Source: Methanothrix harundinacea (GTDB lineage: Archaea > Halobacteriota > Methanosarcinia > Methanotrichales > Methanotrichaceae). From it: a stretch of 19,180 nt of DNA. The translations under genes were made by a program, and so were the position numbers. The stretch spans positions 1-19,180 of the forward strand of contig DAQG01000030.1 in NCBI GenBank assembly GCA_002502785.1, written 5' to 3'. The notes below the pieces were generated by a model. It was not told where the DNA came from, made no database searches, and was given only the letters and a program-made list of their open reading frames with translations. Of the stretch, positions 1 to 7,210 are shown one piece after another; the stretch's first letter is position 1, and each line of letters opens with the position of its first letter.

Positions 1-58
1 GAGCAAAATTTCAGAGGCTCTACTTTAATTTGCAAAATCAATGTTACAAAGCACTAGT
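1..58 (-). repeat. Copy of a dispersed sequence also found at 19067-19124
   Basis: Read on the minus strand, these bases match 19067-19124 on the plus strand at 44 of 58 positions by my own alignment, without gaps. Both copies begin with ACTAGTGCT and share ATTAAAGTA. Each lies where a recognisable gene stops making sense: here the OLD-type ATPase remnant, there a lipoprotein gene. The likeliest reading is the end of an insertion sequence, or of another repeated unit that continues outside the window. I cannot name the family. Confidence 0.5.
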
Positions 59-244
59 TATGCCACAATAGTAGCATTCATTATTAACTAGTTTGGTAGA
101 ACCTTCAAAAAATAGTTGAAGTTATTTGAGAACATTTGACTTAACACTATTGTTCCGACCAACTAGCGATAAAATTTCTTTTGAGTAAATTATAACATCG
201 CGTAACGACTTGTAGTTCCTTATATCAATTTGTTCTATCCTCAT
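44..244 (-). pseudogene. Remnant of an OLD/RecF-like AAA ATPase gene (N-terminus only)
   Basis: From ATG 244 the minus strand reads MRIEQIDIRNYKSLRDV, the usual start of OLD-family and SMC-like ATPases, where the first strand-helix leads to the Walker A loop. That loop reads GRNNSVKSN where the family has GxNxSGKS, so the essential glycine before lysine is replaced by valine. A TAA stop follows at codon 41 (122-124). The same frame then continues as LQLFFEGSTKLVN with no gap until another stop at 44-46, where the repeated sequence of 1-58 takes over. Intact relatives are several hundred residues long and act as DNA-handling ATPases, sometimes in phage defence. This copy is dead: it has a premature stop, a damaged ATP site and no C-terminus. 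Confidence 0.6.
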
Positions 245-414
245 TTTTACACCCTACACCAAGATATCCTACTCAATATAATAGCATAAAACATCAGTCA
301 ATATTAAGTTACCCCTCCTCATGGGCGGCAGTATCGCTCTGAGAGCGGTAGGAAAAGGCGCAAGGATCTGCGCTGCCGGTCGACTCTCGGAACCTGACGA
401 TTCTCTAAAATGTG

Positions 415-452
415 TTTACGATCTGTAAACAAATTATTTATGACTCGTAAAC
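415..452. promoter_or_regulatory. Inverted repeat TGTTTAC-N5-GTAAACA plus a third half-site; terminator or operator
   Basis: Seven-base arms TGTTTAC and GTAAACA flank a 5-nt spacer, and a further GTAAACA half-site follows about 20 bp on. The cluster lies just beyond the stop of hef. Read on the minus strand, the hairpin is followed by CATTTTAG, so it could end the pur-hef transcript. The third half-site is not needed for a terminator and fits a protein-binding operator better. Neither role is proven. Confidence 0.35.
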
Positions 453-464
453 AAACCACCTCCT

Positions 465-2816
465 TCACCCCTTGTACTCCCCGCCCACCAGCTCCCTGAT
501 CCTTTCTGCGGTCTTCGGCCCCACCAGCTCCACCTCCTTCAGCTCCTCCTCGGTGACCGCAAAAACCCTCTCGACGGACCCGAAGTGGCGGAGAAGGTTC
601 TTCGCCACGGCGTTTCCGACGCCGGGGATCGAGGAGACGAGGTACTCCTGCTGCTCTTTGAGCGTCCGATGGGTCTTCTTGCCGTGGGCCTGGGGGGCGC
701 CGCCCCTCGCCTGCTGCTCCCGCCTCGCGATCGCCGCGATCACCGAGACCGTCTCCTCCTCGTCGGCCGTCGGGATGATGGAGACGCCGAAGTCGACAGC
801 TATCGACGCGAGCGCCCCCCGGATGGCGTTCGGGTGGACCTGTCTTGCGTAGAGGTCCCTTCCCTCTAGGATCAGGATCGGCCTATCGTAGGTCCTGGCC
901 AGGTCCTTCAGCTGGCCGAAGAGATTTCGGCCGGGGTCGATGAGGGAGTCGATGAAGTCGTTTGCGGTCTTCCTCTCGATGGCGACCCGGTCGCTGACGA
1001 CGTAGTCGCCGACTTCCAGAACCTTCAGGGTGACGCCGACACCCATCGACTCCAGCATCCTCGCCATGCTCCTCTCCCTCGGGTCGACGGCGACGAGAGC
1101 GGAGGCCTCGTCCTCCTCGGGCCGGTCGAGGAAGGTTGCGGAGAAAGGCGGCTCGTTTGCCGCTGCGGCCTGCACCGCCTCCGCTGCCGCCCCTCCAACT
1201 TCGCCGATCTCAAGCTGCCTTGCCCCCCTGCTGGTGGGAGAGCCTACACCGGCTGCGGAGCCCACCTCCCGCCGGTCCGGCCAGCTCATCTCTCTGATCT
1301 GCTGGCGCATGTTCTTCTCTTTTCGGTCGCTGATCCAGCGATAGGCCTCATCCCTCGTCCCCTTGGCGACGAGGACGACGACGCGGCCCGCCCTCGCCCT
1401 GCCGGTCCGCCCCTTCCTCTGGATCGACCTGATCTCGCTGGGGACCGGCTCGTAGAAGAGGACCATGTCCGTCGCCGGGATGTCGATCCCCTCTTCGCCG
1501 ACGGATGTGGCGATCAGAACGTTGTACTCGCCTTCCCTAAACTTCTGGAGAATCTCAGCCTGCTTTTTCTGGCTCAGACCCTCGTCGGCGACCCTGCTGC
1601 TCTGGCCGACGAACCGAACGGCCCTTATGATCTCATCTCCAGAATCTTTTAGGAAATCAAGGACTGAGCTGGCCGTATCCCTGTAGTTTGTGAAGACCAT
1701 AATCCTCGAGTCAGTCTTGGCCCGGAGCTGCTCCTCGACGAGATCCTTCACCGCCAGAAGCTTCGGATGGTCGACGTCCATCCTCTCGAGAGAATAGACC
1801 GCCTCCTTGACCCTCGAATCCTCCATGATCCTCTTGGCGGCCTTGCTCCCCCCCTTGGACGCGGCCTCCGAATCGAGCCGCTCCAGGTACCGGGCTAGGG
1901 AATCTACCCCTTGCGTCTCGGCGAGCTCGACGGCGTGCTTCAGCTTCAACACCTCCGCCAAGACCGAAACCGCCTGGTAGAGGTTCGGCGATGGGTTTCT
2001 CGCGATCGATCCCCGGAGCCTCTTCTGAAGGTCGAGAAGCTCCTTCTTCGAGGTCCTGTCCATCCTCTTTGGTATCCGGAACCCCTCGGCTCCGCCCAGA
2101 TGGTCCAAGGCCTCGCCCCGCTCCTCCAATACCTCCTCCAGAAGAGACCGCAGCCTCAAGATGTCCTGGGGTACGGTCACCTTGACCACCTCGATCTCCT
2201 TCTCGTGAACGAAAGGAGAGACGTCGGGGTCTGCCTCGGTCTTAGTCTCTATCCTCACAGCGCCCAAGCTTGAGCAGACCTCCTCGATCCGCTCGAGGCT
2301 GCTTCCGGGGCTGGCCGTTATCCCGAGGACGAGCTGGTCGTTTCCCTCCCGCTGGTACCTCTCAGCTATGTAGACGTAGGCGTAGTTTCCAACGGCCCTG
2401 TGAGCCTCATCGAAGATGATGCAGGAGACGTCCCGAAGCGATATCCTCCGGGATAACAGGTCGTTTTCCACCACCTGAGGCGTCGATACGATCACCCTTG
2501 CACCCTCCCACATCTCCTTCCTCCTCTCCGGCGAGATCTCGCCGGTGAAGTGGACGACGATCGAATTGTCCCTCAAAACGTTCTCCAAAAAAGAGGCGTG
2601 CTGCTCCACCAGGGGTCTAGTGGGAGCCATAAAGAGGACCTTGCCCCGGTCAAGCCTTGCGAGAAGAACCATCATGGCGACGACGGTCTTCCCGAGGCCC
2701 GTCGGCAGAACCACGAGGGTGGAATGCTGGAGGGCGGACGATGCCAGCTCCAGCTGGAACATCCGCCTCTCCACGGCCTTCTCCTTCAGCAGAGGGTGCT
2801 GGATGTAGGAGGTCAT
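465..2816 (-). CDS. hef: Hef-type fork-structure helicase/nuclease (FANCM/XPF family)
   Basis: Hef unwinds and cleaves stalled replication forks and branched DNA in euryarchaea. All expected parts are present in about 783 residues. An SF2 helicase has Walker A LPTGLGKT near residue 38, DEAH near 137 and the motif VI signature QRKGRTGRA near 470. An ERCC4/XPF nuclease follows with VDPRER, GDYVVSDR and the catalytic IERK, near 590-680. Two helix-hairpin-helix motifs close the protein (SIPGVGNAVAKNLL and VGPKTAERI). A low-complexity Ala/Gly/Glu linker joins helicase and nuclease. GTG 2819 and ATG 2816 are adjacent candidate starts; the ribosome site GGGAGG lies directly upstream, so I prefer the ATG. 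The gene begins about 10 bp after the purS stop on the same strand, implying co-transcription with the purine genes. Confidence 0.93.
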   Translation of the reverse strand: MTSYIQHPLLKEKAVERRMFQLELASSALQHSTLVVLPTGLGKTVVAMMVLLARLDRGKVLFMAPTRPLVEQHASFLENVLRDNSIVVHFTGEISPERRKEMWEGARVIVSTPQVVENDLLSRRISLRDVSCIIFDEAHRAVGNYAYVYIAERYQREGNDQLVLGITASPGSSLERIEEVCSSLGAVRIETKTEADPDVSPFVHEKEIEVVKVTVPQDILRLRSLLEEVLEERGEALDHLGGAEGFRIPKRMDRTSKKELLDLQKRLRGSIARNPSPNLYQAVSVLAEVLKLKHAVELAETQGVDSLARYLERLDSEAASKGGSKAAKRIMEDSRVKEAVYSLERMDVDHPKLLAVKDLVEEQLRAKTDSRIMVFTNYRDTASSVLDFLKDSGDEIIRAVRFVGQSSRVADEGLSQKKQAEILQKFREGEYNVLIATSVGEEGIDIPATDMVLFYEPVPSEIRSIQRKGRTGRARAGRVVVLVAKGTRDEAYRWISDRKEKNMRQQIREMSWPDRREVGSAAGVGSPTSRGARQLEIGEVGGAAAEAVQAAAANEPPFSATFLDRPEEDEASALVAVDPRERSMARMLESMGVGVTLKVLEVGDYVVSDRVAIERKTANDFIDSLIDPGRNLFGQLKDLARTYDRPILILEGRDLYARQVHPNAIRGALASIAVDFGVSIIPTADEEETVSVIAAIARREQQARGGAPQAHGKKTHRTLKEQQEYLVSSIPGVGNAVAKNLLRHFGSVERVFAVTEEELKEVELVGPKTAERIRELVGGEYKG

Positions 2817-2826
2817 CACCCTCCCT

Positions 2827-3300
2827 TCAGGTCATGATCTCATAAAAGTCCTTGTGAGGGTTTATAAGAAGCCTCTCGGCTATCTCCTCTGCCGCCTTCT
2901 CGGGCCTCTCGGACTTGAGGGCCAGCTTCCAGACGACGGACCGCTCTACGCCTCTCACCATATCGAAGCCGAGCCGGTTTCGCAGGCGGTTCAAAGCGGA
3001 GACTGCCTCGCCGTCCTCGATGTGAAGCCCCACCTTGACGGGAACGTAGCCCTCCTCGAACTCGATCGTGTCGACAGTGGCTATGTAGCTCTCCTTGTTC
3101 TCGTTCACCAGCTCTCGCGCAAGCCTCCTCGCAAGGTCCATGGGGTCCCGGACGTCGTCATCGACCTCGATCGACCAGAGCCGCTCTTTGCCCAGGTCCG
3201 CCAGGACGGCCTCGTAGCCCATCCTCCGGCGGAGAGTGTTTTTGACGGTGGCCGCCTCTGCGTCCGGTATCTTCAGCCAGACCCGAAGGTTGATCTTCAT
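2827..3300 (-). CDS. purS: PurS subunit of FGAM synthase, tandem two-domain form
   Basis: PurS bridges PurL and PurQ in formylglycinamide ribonucleotide amidotransferase, helping move ammonia from PurQ to PurL. The usual protein is about 80 residues; this one is 157 and reads as two PurS folds in a row. Residues 1-77 start KINLRVWLKI and contain LRRRMGYEAV. Residues 83-157 start VPVKVGLHIED, contain LRNRLGFDMV and end with LLINPHKDFYEI, which resembles the standard PurS C-terminus. In the known enzyme PurS works as a dimer, so the fusion may supply both copies in one chain; that is inference. Its ATG overlaps the purQ stop as ATGA, which suggests coupled translation. Confidence 0.85.
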   Translation of the reverse strand: MKINLRVWLKIPDAEAATVKNTLRRRMGYEAVLADLGKERLWSIEVDDDVRDPMDLARRLARELVNENKESYIATVDTIEFEEGYVPVKVGLHIEDGEAVSALNRLRNRLGFDMVRGVERSVVWKLALKSERPEKAAEEIAERLLINPHKDFYEIMT

Positions 3301-4097
3301 CTCCTCACCTCGATGTACCGCTTCATCGACTCAAATACCCGTCTTCCGGGCCCTGCGGCTCCCATATCCCCGACGCATTTCCTCGCGTCCGTCGGGGGAA
3401 GCTGGAATGCAAATGACGACCTCTCGGGATGTGGCATCATCCCCAGGACGTTCCCTTCGGGGTTGCAGATGCCGGCTATGTTCTCTAGGCTCCCGTTTAT
3501 GTTCACCGGAAACTCGTCGTCCACCTCGCCCTGCTCGCTGCAGTACCGAAATACGACCTGATTCTCCTCGTTCAGCCTGTCCATCAGCCTCTCGTCGGCG
3601 GTGACCAGGTTTCCCTCGGCGTGGGCGAGGGGCATCCGAATTAGGTCGCCCTTCTCCAAAAGAAAGCTTCCGCTGCATCTCTTGGGGGGGGACTCGTGCC
3701 GGAGCGTCGTCCAGGCGCAGTAAAATCCCCGTCTCACGATCTCGCCCTTGGAGACCATTACGTTCTGGGCGAGGGCAACGTTCACCCCGTCCAGGCCCGG
3801 AAGAAGCCCCGACTCCACCAGGATCTGAAAGCCGTTGCATATCCCGATGATCGGCTTTCCAAGCTCCGCTTCTTCTCTGAGGGCCTCCATCACAGGTTCC
3901 TTCGAGGCGATGGCTCCCGCTCTCAACCTGTCCTGGTAAGAGAAGCCGCCGGGAATTATGTACCCGTCGAAGTCGGAAAGCTCCTCTGCGGGCCTGTTCC
4001 ATCTGAAGATCTCGCCGGAGAGGCCCGCGCTCCGAGCCGCCACCAGGGTCTCATGCTCGCAGTTTGTTCCCGGAAATTGCACCACTGCTATCTTCAT
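3297..4097 (-). CDS. purQ: PurQ, glutaminase subunit of FGAM synthase
   Basis: This class I glutamine amidotransferase hydrolyses glutamine and passes ammonia to PurL in the fourth step of de novo purine synthesis. The start MKIAVVQFPGTNCEHET is typical of PurQ. The nucleophilic cysteine lies in GICNGFQ near residue 87, and the partner His and Glu lie in MMPHPERS near the C-terminus. The open frame runs further upstream to 4220, but that part overlaps purL and looks unlike PurQ. ATG 4097 overlaps the purL TGA in an ATGA arrangement and gives 266 residues, close to archaeal PurQ length, so I chose it. Confidence 0.93.
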   Translation of the reverse strand: MKIAVVQFPGTNCEHETLVAARSAGLSGEIFRWNRPAEELSDFDGYIIPGGFSYQDRLRAGAIASKEPVMEALREEAELGKPIIGICNGFQILVESGLLPGLDGVNVALAQNVMVSKGEIVRRGFYCAWTTLRHESPPKRCSGSFLLEKGDLIRMPLAHAEGNLVTADERLMDRLNEENQVVFRYCSEQGEVDDEFPVNINGSLENIAGICNPEGNVLGMMPHPERSSFAFQLPPTDARKCVGDMGAAGPGRRVFESMKRYIEVRR

Positions 4098-6415
4098 CTC
4101 ATCGCCTCCGCCAGGCCTCCGGTCCAAGCCTTCTTTGCGGTCTCCAGGTCCATCCGAAGGACGGTCTTCCCCTTGTGGGTCATGACAAGCTCCGGCGACT
4201 CGGCCACCTTCCCCAGGCACATGATATCAAGGCCGTAGCCTTTCAGAAGCTTTTCAAGCTCCTCTTCGGCCTCCTCCTTGCACTCCAGGAGGAATCCCGA
4301 GGACTCGCTGAATACCAACCGGTCGGCGGAAAGATCGGATCCTGCCGAGTCGAGGGCCAGCTCCATCCCCAGGTCTCCTTTGCCTGCGAGAGCCATCTCG
4401 GCGGCCGTCGCTCCCAGGCCGCCGTTCGAGATGTCGTGGGTCGAGACGACGAGCTTTCTCGCGATCGAGTCGATGACTGCATAGATCATATTCCTCTCAA
4501 GCTCGAACCTGACTTCTGGCACGTTTTTGCCTGTGACGCCATATACGGTCCTGTAGTACTCAGACCCGCCCAGCTCGTCAAACCGCGGCCCGATCAGGTA
4601 GATGGAATCGCCTGCCTTTTTGAGGTTCATGGTGACGGCGTCCCTCACGTCGTCGATGAGGCCGACGCAGGCTATGATCGGCGAGGGGTCCACCGTCCCG
4701 TCGGGGGACTCGTTGTAGAAGCTGACGTTCCCGGAGACGATTGGGACCGGTGTGTCTTCGTACCCCTTCAACCAGAGGGCCTTGGCGGCGTCTGCAAGGC
4801 CTTTCACGCACTCCCTGAACTCCCAGAAGGCCTCGGGCTTCTCGGGGTTTCCGAAGTTGAGGCAGTCGGTGAGGGTGGCAGGGTATGCGCCAATGGCGGC
4901 GACGTTTCTCATCGCCTCGGCGACGGCCGTCGCCCCAGCCCAATAGGGGCTGATCCTGCCGTAGAAGGGGTTTGCGTCGACCGATAGGGCGATGCCGAAC
5001 TTCTCGCCTCGGACCGGGGCTATAAGGCCGGCGTCGGCCTCGCCCGGCCTGATGACGGAGTTACCCTGAACTTCGGTGTCGTAGTAGCGATAGATGTGCT
5101 CTCTAGAGGAGACGTTGGGCGAAGCCAAGACCTTTAGGAGCGCGTCGGTTAGGTCGTCGGGGGCCGTTATGACGGGCTCGCTCAGACTGGTCTTCCTTGG
5201 CCTCTCTTCCCTGGCGTAGCGGATCCCCTTAGTGAGGTGCTCGATGGAGACGTCGCAGGTCACCTTGCCCCGATAGCGGGTGATGTACCTGCCGTTCGTC
5301 GTCACCTTTCCGACAACCGACGCTCTAGCCCCCTCGTAGACGTTGGGAAGGTCCCAGTCTTCGTTGTAGATCTCAAGGACGCGGGGGGTCAGCTCTGGAG
5401 GACAGATGAGCATGAACCGCTCCTGGGTCTCGGCGCAAGCCACAACTTCGGGGGGGAGGTTCTCGCTCGCCTTGTGGAGCTTGTCGAGGTCCAGGTCCAT
5501 GCCGTATCCGGCGCTCGCCCCCATCTCCGAGGAGGCGCAGGTGAACCCGCCGCCGCCCAGGTCCTTGAACCCGATGGTGATTCCCTCCTGGCGGGTCAAC
5601 TGAAAGAGGGCCTCGTTCGCCTTGAATAGGACGTTCTTGAGGAAGGGGTCGGGAATCTGGATCGCTCCCCTGTTCGCCTCCTCGTCCTCCTCGCGAAGCT
5701 CCTCAGAGGCGAAGGTGACTCCGCCAAAGCCGCTGGAGTCGGTGGGCTTTCCTATGACGATCACGTCGTAGCCTTTCTCTCCTGCGCCCGCGGGGGCCCT
5801 GCTTTTGATGATCTCGCCCCTCTTGACGACCCCGATGGCGACTACGTTCACCAGGCAGTTGGTGTCGAAGCTGTCGTCGAAGACGACGTCCCCGGCTATG
5901 ATCGGAACCCCCAGGGCGTTTCCGTACTGCCAGATCCCGTCGACGACGCCTTCTGCCACCCATCGGACGTGGTTTTTGTCTTCGCCGTAGGGGTCGCCGA
6001 ACCGGAGGGGGTCGGCGGTGGCGACAACTTTTGCGCCCATGCAGTTCACGTCTCTTACGATCCCACCGATCCCGGTGGCAGCGCCTTCGTTGGGCAGTAT
6101 CTGGCTCGGGTGGTTGTGGCTCTCGTGGGCGATCACCACGCACCACTCGTCGTCGATGGCCACAATCCCGGCGTCTTCTTCCGGACCCTGGACGACGTTG
6201 GGTCCGGTGGTGTGGAGAAACTCGTTCAGGGTGGCGCGACTGCTCTTGTAAGAGCAGTGCTCGCTCCACATGGTATCGTAGTTAAAAAGCTCCGGGACGG
6301 TGGGGTCCCTTCCCAGAACCTCGGCGATGGAGCGCGCCTCAGAAACCGATAGGCCGAGGCCAGCGCTTCGGAGGGCAGCCTCGACCTCCTGGTCATTAAG
6401 ACCGATTATTTTCAA
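4094..6415 (-). CDS. purL: PurL, FGAM synthase synthetase subunit (small type)
   Basis: PurL uses ATP and ammonia to convert FGAR to FGAM in purine synthesis. The 773-residue chain has the AIRS-like ATP-binding fold in duplicate. Visible marks are MWSEHCSYKSSR near residue 49, HESHNHPS near 97, and the glycine-rich KDLGGGGFTCASSE. The start codon is TTG at 6415, supported by a GAGGTG ribosome site (6423-6428) seven bases upstream and by the standard sequence MKIIGLNDQEVEAAL. It is the first of four near-contiguous genes, purL-purQ-purS-hef. Length is slightly above the usual 710-760 residues, with no obvious extra domain. Confidence 0.94.
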   Translation of the reverse strand: MKIIGLNDQEVEAALRSAGLGLSVSEARSIAEVLGRDPTVPELFNYDTMWSEHCSYKSSRATLNEFLHTTGPNVVQGPEEDAGIVAIDDEWCVVIAHESHNHPSQILPNEGAATGIGGIVRDVNCMGAKVVATADPLRFGDPYGEDKNHVRWVAEGVVDGIWQYGNALGVPIIAGDVVFDDSFDTNCLVNVVAIGVVKRGEIIKSRAPAGAGEKGYDVIVIGKPTDSSGFGGVTFASEELREEDEEANRGAIQIPDPFLKNVLFKANEALFQLTRQEGITIGFKDLGGGGFTCASSEMGASAGYGMDLDLDKLHKASENLPPEVVACAETQERFMLICPPELTPRVLEIYNEDWDLPNVYEGARASVVGKVTTNGRYITRYRGKVTCDVSIEHLTKGIRYAREERPRKTSLSEPVITAPDDLTDALLKVLASPNVSSREHIYRYYDTEVQGNSVIRPGEADAGLIAPVRGEKFGIALSVDANPFYGRISPYWAGATAVAEAMRNVAAIGAYPATLTDCLNFGNPEKPEAFWEFRECVKGLADAAKALWLKGYEDTPVPIVSGNVSFYNESPDGTVDPSPIIACVGLIDDVRDAVTMNLKKAGDSIYLIGPRFDELGGSEYYRTVYGVTGKNVPEVRFELERNMIYAVIDSIARKLVVSTHDISNGGLGATAAEMALAGKGDLGMELALDSAGSDLSADRLVFSESSGFLLECKEEAEEELEKLLKGYGLDIMCLGKVAESPELVMTHKGKTVLRMDLETAKKAWTGGLAEAMR

Positions 6416-6463
6416 CGATTGACACCTCGTTTACAGGGAATAACTATGCCACCAAAGGCCATT

Positions 6464-6474
6464 ATGTATTTATC
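6464..6474 (-). promoter_or_regulatory. AT-rich TATA-like element upstream of purL
   Basis: On the minus strand this reads GATAAATACAT, standing out from GC-rich surroundings. It lies about 50 bp before the purL start and 36 bp before its ribosome site, so a start point 25 bp downstream would give a short leader. It overlaps the stop of the mini-gene at 6470-6547. Confidence 0.4.
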
Positions 6475-6547
6475 GATCCGAGAGGGCTGCAAGCTCGTCG
6501 ACCCGTCTCGAATCCTCAGGCGACTCCTTCGAAGTCCAAAACGTCAT
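6470..6547 (-). CDS. Possible 25-residue microprotein upstream of purL
   Basis: The reading frame encodes MTFWTSKESPEDSRRVDEL and six further residues, soluble and charged, with no recognised domain. Its expression signals carry the case. AAGGAGG lies at 6554-6560, six bases before the ATG, and a CTTTAA TATA-like core lies at 6586-6591, about 25-30 bp before the expected RNA start. The gene ends 54 bp before purL in the same direction. It may be an independent small protein, a leader peptide tuned to purine gene expression, or an accident of a good ribosome site. No repeated glycine or other attenuator-style codon run is present. Confidence 0.35.
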   Translation of the reverse strand: MTFWTSKESPEDSRRVDELAALSDR

Positions 6548-6704
6548 TTTGGTCCTCCTTTCAGGCGTCCTTATCGCTCGCCCCCTTAAAGACTTCCCGC
6601 ATAGAGCCGAGCAGCCCTTATCTCGAAGACCTTCTTGAACCTGGTGACGACTCGGACAGAAAGGCCAAACGAGAAGAGGAAGAAAATGAGGCCACGGCAA
6701 AACC

Positions 6705-6710
6705 TTTAAA
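6705..6710 (+). promoter_or_regulatory. TATA box for the small zinc protein; transcript probably leaderless
   Basis: TTTAAA, preceded by AACC, lies with its centre about 25 bp before ATG 6733. That is the usual archaeal distance from TATA box to RNA start, so the mRNA could begin at or very near the start codon. A GGAG at 6714-6717 is too far from the ATG to serve well. Confidence 0.45.
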
Positions 6711-6732
6711 ACTGGAGACTATATACTCGATC

Positions 6733-6888
6733 ATGGCCGTGGTGGTAATCTGCGACGACTCGGAGATTGAGGTATCAGATGGCGAGAGATGCGCGATCTG
6801 TGGCCGACCTCTCCAGGAGTACGACGAGGTGACGGGGACGGGCATCCTAGGATACTACCACTGGACCTGCGTGACCCATTTCGATTAG
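6733..6888 (+). CDS. Small zinc-ribbon-like protein, 51 residues
   Basis: The protein reads MAVVVICDDSEIEVSDGERC, then AICGRPL, and ends YYHWTCVTHFD. C20 and C23 form a CxxC pair, and H43, C46 and H49 can complete a metal site (HWTCVTH), a pattern of small treble-clef or zinc-ribbon proteins. Many archaeal proteins of this size are uncharacterised; partners could be DNA, RNA or protein. It is transcribed away from purL. A conserved-looking hydrophobic start, spaced metal ligands and a well-placed TATA box support a real gene despite its length. Its TAG stop ends one base before the tRNA fragment. I do not recognise a specific family. Confidence 0.6.
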   Translation: MAVVVICDDSEIEVSDGERCAICGRPLQEYDEVTGTGILGYYHWTCVTHFD

Positions 6889-6889
6889 C

Positions 6890-6961
6890 GCGGGGGTAAC
6901 CAAGCCAGGTCAACGGTGATAGACTCAAGATCTATTCTCGTATACACAAATACAGTTCGAA
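6890..6961 (+). pseudogene. Truncated tRNA-Leu (anticodon CAA), 3' end missing
   Basis: The 5' side follows archaeal tRNA-Leu closely: acceptor strand GCGGGGG (6890-6896), TA, D stem ACC/GGT with a loop containing AGCCAGGTCAA, then anticodon stem ATAGA/TCTAT around loop CTCAAGA, with CAA at 6926-6928. A possible variable arm GTAT/ATAC follows, then GTTCGAA of the T loop at 6955-6961. After that the T stem is not closed, and the acceptor partner CCCCCGC is absent from the following several hundred bases. It is therefore probably non-functional. An unusual intron in the T arm is the only alternative, and I see no 3' exon. Confidence 0.6.
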
Positions 6962-7099
6962 AGATGATTTGGGTCTCTAGGCGTTGATTTCGGTCTAATA
7001 CCATCCTCGTGATGAAGTAAACTCTACGCTTCACCGTATTAATAGGTTTTCGCGAAATAGACACAATCTATTTGCCTAATTTAGATGAGATCTATTCAT
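6962..7099. other. AT-rich stretch without a gene
   Basis: I see no supported reading frame, ribosome site or strong structure on either strand. The composition resembles the decayed ends of the window more than the neighbouring genes. With the tRNA fragment on one side and the 57-bp repeat on the other, it looks like scar tissue from past insertion or deletion. Confidence 0.4.
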
Positions 7100-7156
7100 A
7101 AAGTCAAGTTGCGGCGGCGCACCCCGCAGCAGAGCTGCGGGGTATTCGATAAAAAT
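7100..7156. repeat. 57-bp hairpin repeat, copy 1
   Basis: Identical in all 57 bases to 17850-17906, in the same orientation. The core is a perfect 10-bp stem, ACCCCGCAGC (7121-7130) and GCTGCGGGGT (7134-7143), with loop AGA. It is preceded by a GCGGCGGCGC stretch and followed by TATTCGATAAAAAT. Flanking sequences differ between copies. A subterminal hairpin of this kind occurs at the ends of IS200/IS605-type elements and the non-autonomous repeats derived from them. No transposase gene is attached here. Confidence 0.75.
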
Positions 7157-7210
7157 AAAAATGACATACAGACTTACGAAAAAATCAAAAGGTTCATAAA
7201 CTCGAAGAAT

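Noticed and set aside
4064..4987. Long plus-strand open frame opposite purL
   Set aside because: It is a GC-rich shadow of a strongly conserved gene, with low-complexity translation and no domain or ribosome site.
6618..6845. Minus-strand frame overlapping the zinc-protein gene
   Set aside because: Its translation is serine-rich and low in complexity, with no start signals, while the plus strand has a TATA box and spaced metal ligands.
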